Source of the DNA: Paraphysomonas bandaiensis
Taxonomy: Eukaryota; Chrysophyceae
Direction of reading: 5' to 3'
DNA length: 64,000 nucleotides
NCBI GenBank assembly: GCA_965644295.1
Contig: CBFFRP010000185.1
Location: forward strand, 1-64,000
Shown: positions 58,801 through 64,000 of the stretch, in pieces
Position numbering within the stretch: position 1 is the stretch's first letter
How the letters are laid out: each line of letters begins with the position of its first letter
Made by a program: the position numbers and the translations under genes
Notes under the pieces: model-generated
What the model saw: only the letters and a program-made list of their open reading frames with translations
Database searches by the model: none
What the model was told of the DNA's origin: nothing

Positions 58801-60949
58801 GTTTTCAAAAACAGAACTTCATGTTTAAGCTGTAGACTTGTTTCCATCGCATTCTTTAATATAGAAAGGTCTTCACTCCTCTCCACCATTACAAGCAACG
58901 CACGGAGAGAAAGTTTGGCACTGCTGAGAAGCTTTTCCTTCCGCTTACTCGTTAGTACTTTCATAATAGCGCGTTTAATCTTCCCTGCAGCATCTGCCTT
59001 TGCTTGCTCACGGAGTACTTCATTTTCATCGTTACGTGCTTTTACAGCAATCGAGGGGTCGTCTCCTGCCATCTCCATTTCGCGCAGTATCTCCCAATGT
59101 TCCACTCCAGGACATACCTCATTCGGGTGTTGTAGGAGCATGTGCGCATTGTGCGCAGTCAATGATGCATCCTTTACGACAGGTCGCAACTGCTTCGACT
59201 GCAGCTGTATCGACGACCGTTTCTGTGTATACGATGGAGAGTAGGTAAGAGAATGTCTTACTGTCTCTAATTGCCCCGAGGAAGACTCAGTGATAGAACT
59301 GTTCGGCCCGCTCTGGACAGATTTAATCTCCACATCTTCATTGGACTCCTTCGCGTTGTCTGTTGGCTCACTCTTTTGCTTATCATCGATTTGCTTCTGC
59401 ATCTCATTCATTTGCTTAAGCATCACTTGCATATCTAATCGCAACTGTTGTACTTCATCCTCGTATCGAGATAAAACGCTCACGCTAGCATCCAACGTCG
59501 AAGTGTCGCCAATAGAATATTCACCCGGTGACCCGACCGACGACTGGGTAGATATCGACTGTTGTACTTGCATTTCAGACTGGATTGTACCCAACTCTTC
59601 TCTGAATGTAGAAAGTGCGGATTTAACCTCACTCCTTACGGACTTTATTTCTTGTAGAACAGCCTGCTGCTGTTTCGATTGAATGGGCGACATATGCAAA
59701 GGAGAAACAGGGGAGCGTGGAGATATCGAAGCTCGTGGAGCATGTTGGGCATTTTTAATTCGCCTAACAGCCGAAACAGAAGTTACTTCAACTGACTTAG
59801 TATGGTACTGAGGACTAGATGTCGTGCTAGAGTTCCATCCACTCCCAATTGGATCTGTAGCATTCTGTCGTGACTTACTTCCTCCTGCGAGATAGGTTGC
59901 AGCCATGTCGTCAACACGCTCTCGGAAGCTTAACTCTGCTGACATTTCTGCCTCCAGACCAGTCGTAGGATTTCGCTTACCATTGCGCCGGCGTTTCCGC
60001 TTTCCACGGATAGAATTCTTATCGTCAGATGACAAAAGGCTGCGGTTTTCAAGTGCTGAGCCATAATACAGTCCAGAAGTGGAACTCTTCGTATGCAAAG
60101 GATTTTCAGTATGCTGGTTTGAATTAATTGGATTAGTATACAGTCCTTTGCTTAAATGCAAATTCACTAGGAATTGTCTGACCACAGACTGAATCTTAGT
60201 CACAAGAGTATTGAGTGTCCTGGATAGCTCTGATACACAACGTTTGTTTAACTTTTCGTGGTCAAATTTCACGCCAACAATGATGTTGTCATTGAACTCC
60301 AGGTTGGTACAGCTTAGAATCCAGCCTCCCATTTGACGTTTTTCTTGGTAACGTGGAACCATTGACCAGAGCTGAATAAGCTCTGATATACTCTGTTGAT
60401 AAAATAAATTCAAATCCGTAATGGACTGGGACTTACCTCACTGAAAGGAACATACACAGTCCATTTTTGTTGAGTATCCACTACAAGTATATTGATTGAA
60501 TAGTATATTCTAGGAAACTCGCGGATAGAGTAATTAATCGTTCTAAATATTTATATCACAGAACACCAGGACTTTAAATTATTGATTACCTTTCCACTGT
60601 CGAAAGGCTTCCGTCTATTATAAGAACTGAATTCTCTGTGCTTACCGCATTCCCAGTGAAAAGATCTATATCTACAGGCATGCTCAAGGCTGGCCTATTT
60701 CAAGTACAACATATGTTTAATCGCGAAACGACACGAAGTATAGAGTTACTTTGTAGCTTTGACATGACTGCCTGTGGACCGCAGTCGAGATTTCTTCAGT
60801 ATTCCTTTCGTGCGTGGACTGGTCAGAGAGCGCGACACAGCGCTCGACAATGAATTTTTTGAGTCTGGAGGCCTTGTGGGGATTCTTTTGTGTTCACTGG
60901 TGTTTGATCTATACGATGATTTCATTGTCTGGCTTTGAAACACTAACAC
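55866..60949 (-). CDS. IQ/PX-like and armadillo-repeat protein (paralogue 1)
   Basis: Minus-strand join: 60949-60750, 60694-60590, 60542-60437, 60392-55866 (introns 55, 47 and 44 nt), 1645 residues. A basic Ser-rich tail (KNSLSSAVSRSLTSPRTKG) is followed by a region resembling a PX fold: SVLIIDGSLSTVERTINYSI, then SINILVVDTQQKWTVYVPF, then SELIQLWSMVPRYQEKRQMG. Next is a weak IQ motif (TKIQSVVRQFL), a bipartite Arg/Lys cluster, a predicted coiled coil (about 375-480), and two blocks of armadillo/HEAT-type helices (about 590-980 and 1250-1625) split by a long disordered linker. Function unknown; the parts suggest a large scaffold that binds calmodulin and membranes or cytoskeleton. The N-terminal 200 residues are homologous to the divergent neighbour, intron positions included. 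Confidence 0.8.
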
Positions 60950-61650
60950 ATAAGGAACTCTCAGAGGTTACAAATCCCACACACTCATACACAGATAGAG
61001 ATAGAGATCATGTGATATGAACGCGTTGACAGGCGAAGCATTAGCAGTTGCTCTGGGAGAAGCTTCTGTGTGTATGATATGCTCTACATATATGTGCAGG
61101 CTCTCAACTGTATGTGCTGCTGCATGTACCTCTATGCATACTACGATCGTACCATCCCATCGTACAGGAGTTAGCTATGAGACGTTGCTTGTCCGGGTTA
61201 CCTGCTGATGATGGGTGCTACATGTACTGTATGCCTATGTAACGTATACTGTGAAATACAGCCGCATATTCCGAGAAAAAGATTGCTGTGTTTTATTTTT
61301 CACCACTTTTTTGTGTAACTGTGGCGACAACGGAATACATAACTGAAGTCCTGGAATACATACGGTATATCAGTGTTGTTGAATGTGAAAGAAGTCGTTA
61401 AGAGATTCTTCACATGCTGCTAGAGTGCATCACACTCACATACACACACCTGACTACACTGTACAATACCAGAGGGCCACATCTAGATACCATCCCACCC
61501 TTCAGAGTTAATCAATAGAATAGAGCAGCTACTCATACCGATTAACTCCATGGTGTTTCAATGATCACGAGATGCAGTTGTGTGTTTTAATAGCGCTCCA
61601 CTGATATGACCGCCAGCGCTCTATAGTCATACTGCTGCTTCATCTTATCC
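60950..61650. promoter_or_regulatory. Divergent promoter region of the paralogue pair
   Basis: About 700 bp between the two start codons, which point away from each other. It presumably holds both promoters. Short frames inside it are not supportable. No specific element recognised. Confidence 0.5.
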
Positions 61651-64000
61651 ATGAACAAAACTAATAAATCATCAACTACGCATCTGAAGACTGCGGTGCG
61701 TCCATCTGGCTCATCAGCCAGCAAGGCAAGTCCTAGAAAAAGGCTTGCTACGAAGAGCTTAAAATCGAAAGGAACTAGTAAATCTCCGGGACAGAAGGGC
61801 TTGAGGTGGTGTCCCTCTGCTCGTATATATATTTACTAACAGTATATATGTGGATCGATATAATAGGAAGAAATGTAGCCCTCTACTATCCAGTAACACT
61901 TCATTGGATTTGATGCATCAGAATCATCCATCTGTTGTAATTTTGGAAGGTACTCTGAATAAAGACAACAGGTAAAATTCTAGTGGTATTCCTTATTCAT
62001 GTAAAGCTCTTTATAGAGCGCTGGCATATGTAATTCAGGAATCACCGGGGAATTGTTTTTCCATCAACTTACTTGTTTTGAGTACTAAACAAAAGTGGTC
62101 TATATACATTCCTGTTGTTGAGGTATGCGATAATTACACATATCTTCGACGAAATAATATTTATCGAGCAGGATCTTGAGGAACTACTTCGACTGTGGAC
62201 TCTCTGCCCGCGTTATAGAAACAAGCGGTTAATTGGTAGTTGGCTTCTGAGTTGTTCGAATGTGGAATTTAGCAGTGATGTCATTGTGCGGACTGAGTTC
62301 GACCACTATAGTTTCAGGGAGAAATGTATTACTGCGACGCTGGATTTGATCAACTGCATGGTGGTGAAAGTGCAGTCTGTGATTCGTATGTTTCTCGGCC
62401 GAAGACGGGCGATGAAACGGTACAAATACCTTAAAAAAAAGCGCCGTCCCAAAAGAACTACTACGCTGCCCTTTTCACATGCAAACAGCCTTGTCCACGA
62501 CAGCATTAGTGTGTTAACAGATATGTCAGCGACGGATTCTCTGGTTATTGGAAGCTCCCTGGATGCTCCTTCAATAGATACTGTGGAGTCACATCAGTCT
62601 GAGTCTTCTAGCGGTACAAGGTCAAAACGTATCCCACTCACCGGGGCATCGAAGCGTATCATCAAACGCATCAGCGAGACCGCAAACGCATACTCTTTTC
62701 ATCAGCGGCCATCCGCACAACCAAATCATCTATCTCGTAGTGGACTTCAAAGTAAGGGACTAAGTAGGGAGCACTCAACTAGTAGCCAGATATCCGAAAC
62801 CCGCTCCCTTGTGGCATCTCAGCTTGAAGTCCTGCGTGATGAGATTGGTAGTGCATTGGTATCGTTTAAGAGTGAGCTAGCGTCAGTTAAGAGTGCTGTA
62901 CATGCGAATCGTTCTCCTCCTGCTAGAGAGAGTAATAGTATGGAGAATACAGAACTTGCATATCTGTACGAATCCGAGATGCAGGGGGTTAAGGACATGA
63001 TGTCCGATGTTCTGAGAGAACTCAAAACGCTGCGAGAAAATAAACCTGTGACTGCAGCAAATACTCTAGCTTCCCTACGTACACCACCAGCTGTAAATAT
63101 TGGAGACGATGATATGGACATGAAGAAAATATTATGTAATATGAGTGAAATGAAAAAGCAACTTGATATGCAAGCTGAATTAAGTCAAAATATTTCTTCG
63201 AAACTTGCTGGGTACGATGAAAAGATCTTACAACTGAAAAGTACTCGAGAAAATAATCAACCCCCTTCAGCAAAACCAAGCAGTCGTCAATCAACCCCAC
63301 TTAAACGGGCTAACAGCGAATTGGAATCTGTAAAGACGGAGCTGATATATTATAAAGATAAAGTTCGAGAATTAGAATCAGCGAAGCGGACGTTGACTAA
63401 AGATTTTGAGAGGATGTCCACCACAAAGACGTCAAAGGAAAAGGAGATTCACAGAGAACTTGCAAGTACCAAAGCGATTGTTCAGCAGCTCACTGATGAA
63501 ATAGAGAAACTGAAAGCCAAGCACACTTCAGAAATAGTGCTGGCAACAAAGGACGCACAGGACAAAATAGAATCTTTGACCGAACAATGCAGCAAATTGG
63601 AGTTACGAAACAATGAGTTAGAATACTCCCTGCAATCGCATTTGGATTCTAAAGAATCTTTGGAGAGTGACTTGAAGAAGGCTAAAGATGAACTAGGGGT
63701 GATTAGGCGTCATGATGATAATACGATGTCAAAGCTGTCTTATGAAAGTGAGATCGAACGTCTGAAAAAGATTCTTGAGGAGGTGTCTTCAGATAGAGAC
63801 AGTTACAAAGAAAAGTTTGGGGAATCCTCGGCAGCAAGAATTGCAGATGATAAAGCTATGCAAGAGCTTAAAGCTATGGTAGTATCCCTTCAAATTCAGG
63901 TACTAAATCTTTATTTTTCCCTTCTTTTTTATGTCAATGTGATCAAGGTGAAAGATCAGCGCTCTGAAAATGCCGAACTCAAAGGCGTTGTAGAGAAAAT
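61651..64000 (+). CDS. IQ/PX-like and coiled-coil protein (paralogue 2), partial
   Basis: Join: 61651-61805, 61843-61971, 62017-62122, 62172-63899, 63948->64000 (introns 37, 45, 49 and 48 nt); more than 720 residues, running off the window. Basic tail (KASPRKRLATKSLKSKGTSK), then the PX-like region: SVVILEGTLNKDNRALAYVI, CFSINLLVLSTKQKWSIYIP, and EELLRLWTLCPRYRNKRLIG. The IQ motif is strong (VQSVIRMFLGRRRAMKRY). A short helical region shared with the neighbour (LEVLRDEIGSALVSFKSEL) leads to a long coiled coil (from about residue 410) with a regular heptad pattern. The first three introns fall at the same residues and phases (2, 2, 0) as in the neighbour, and exon 3 is 106 nt in both genes. 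Function unknown; probably a cytoskeletal or membrane-linked scaffold. Confidence 0.8.

Overview
The window is nuclear DNA of a eukaryote, most likely a unicellular one. It has about 14 intact protein genes, mostly compact, on both strands. Many are split by very short GT-AG introns: almost all are 37-57 nt, and only the poly(A) polymerase gene has longer ones. The standard genetic code fits every gene. I saw no rRNA, tRNA, CRISPR or plastid/mitochondrial DNA. Beta-tubulin, ribonucleotide reductase R2, a nuclear poly(A) polymerase, a USP47-type deubiquitinase, a SLC30A9-type carrier and an EMAPII-type tRNA-binding protein are clear housekeeping genes. The lineage is not decided by anything I can see; a protist is the safest statement. 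All exon joins given here are my own reading of splice sites and frame, not transcript-based.

Layout. 1-1070: very AT-rich segment with a partial coiled-coil repeat gene of giant-virus/phage-fibre type, plus direct repeats, an inverted repeat and a perfect 30-bp palindrome. 2138-5521: a complete Tc1/mariner-IS630-like DNA transposon with 189-bp inverted termini, flanked by TA and carrying two convergent genes. 6003-11235: PH-ankyrin-RasGEF protein. 11.8-12.2 kb: hAT relic. 12928-18260 (minus): NWD1-like DUF4062-NACHT-WD40 protein, five exons. 18385-18900: (ATAC)n array. 19074-20270: DUF5672 type II membrane protein. 21926-24031: Crypton-like tyrosine recombinase with altered active site but an open frame. 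25691-26781: bestrophin-like membrane protein. 27346-29909: two head-to-head R2 genes in a 1027-bp inverted duplication. 30.3-30.8 kb: hAT-type non-autonomous repeat. 31214-32174 (minus): putative N-myristoylated adaptor with a PTB/PH-like region. 32673-36160: USP47-like protease. 36.5-37.4 kb: second hAT relic. 39158-40501 (minus): beta-tubulin. 40854-43212: poly(A) polymerase, six exons. 44.3-45.1 kb: disordered protein. 46162-46974 (minus): EMAPII/Arc1p-like. 47428-48840: SLC30A9/ZnT9-like. 48.8-55.8 kb: gene-poor, with hAT and repeat relics, one small gene and decayed sequence. 55866-60949 (minus) and 61651->64000 (plus): a divergent pair of paralogues.

The most novel item is that last pair. 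Both proteins start with the same unrecognised module of about 200 residues (basic tail, PX-like region, IQ motif) with three introns at identical places and phases. One then continues into armadillo-type repeats and the other into a long coiled coil. Also notable are the transposon whose inverted termini encode the start of both of its proteins, the R2 pair whose identity stops abruptly inside exon 1 (a gene-conversion footprint), and the Crypton-like protein that looks catalytically dead but intact.

The genes do not form one pathway. Signalling/scaffold proteins (RasGEF, NWD1-like, PTB-like, IQ-ARM/IQ-coiled-coil) are mixed with housekeeping genes and separated by transposon debris.
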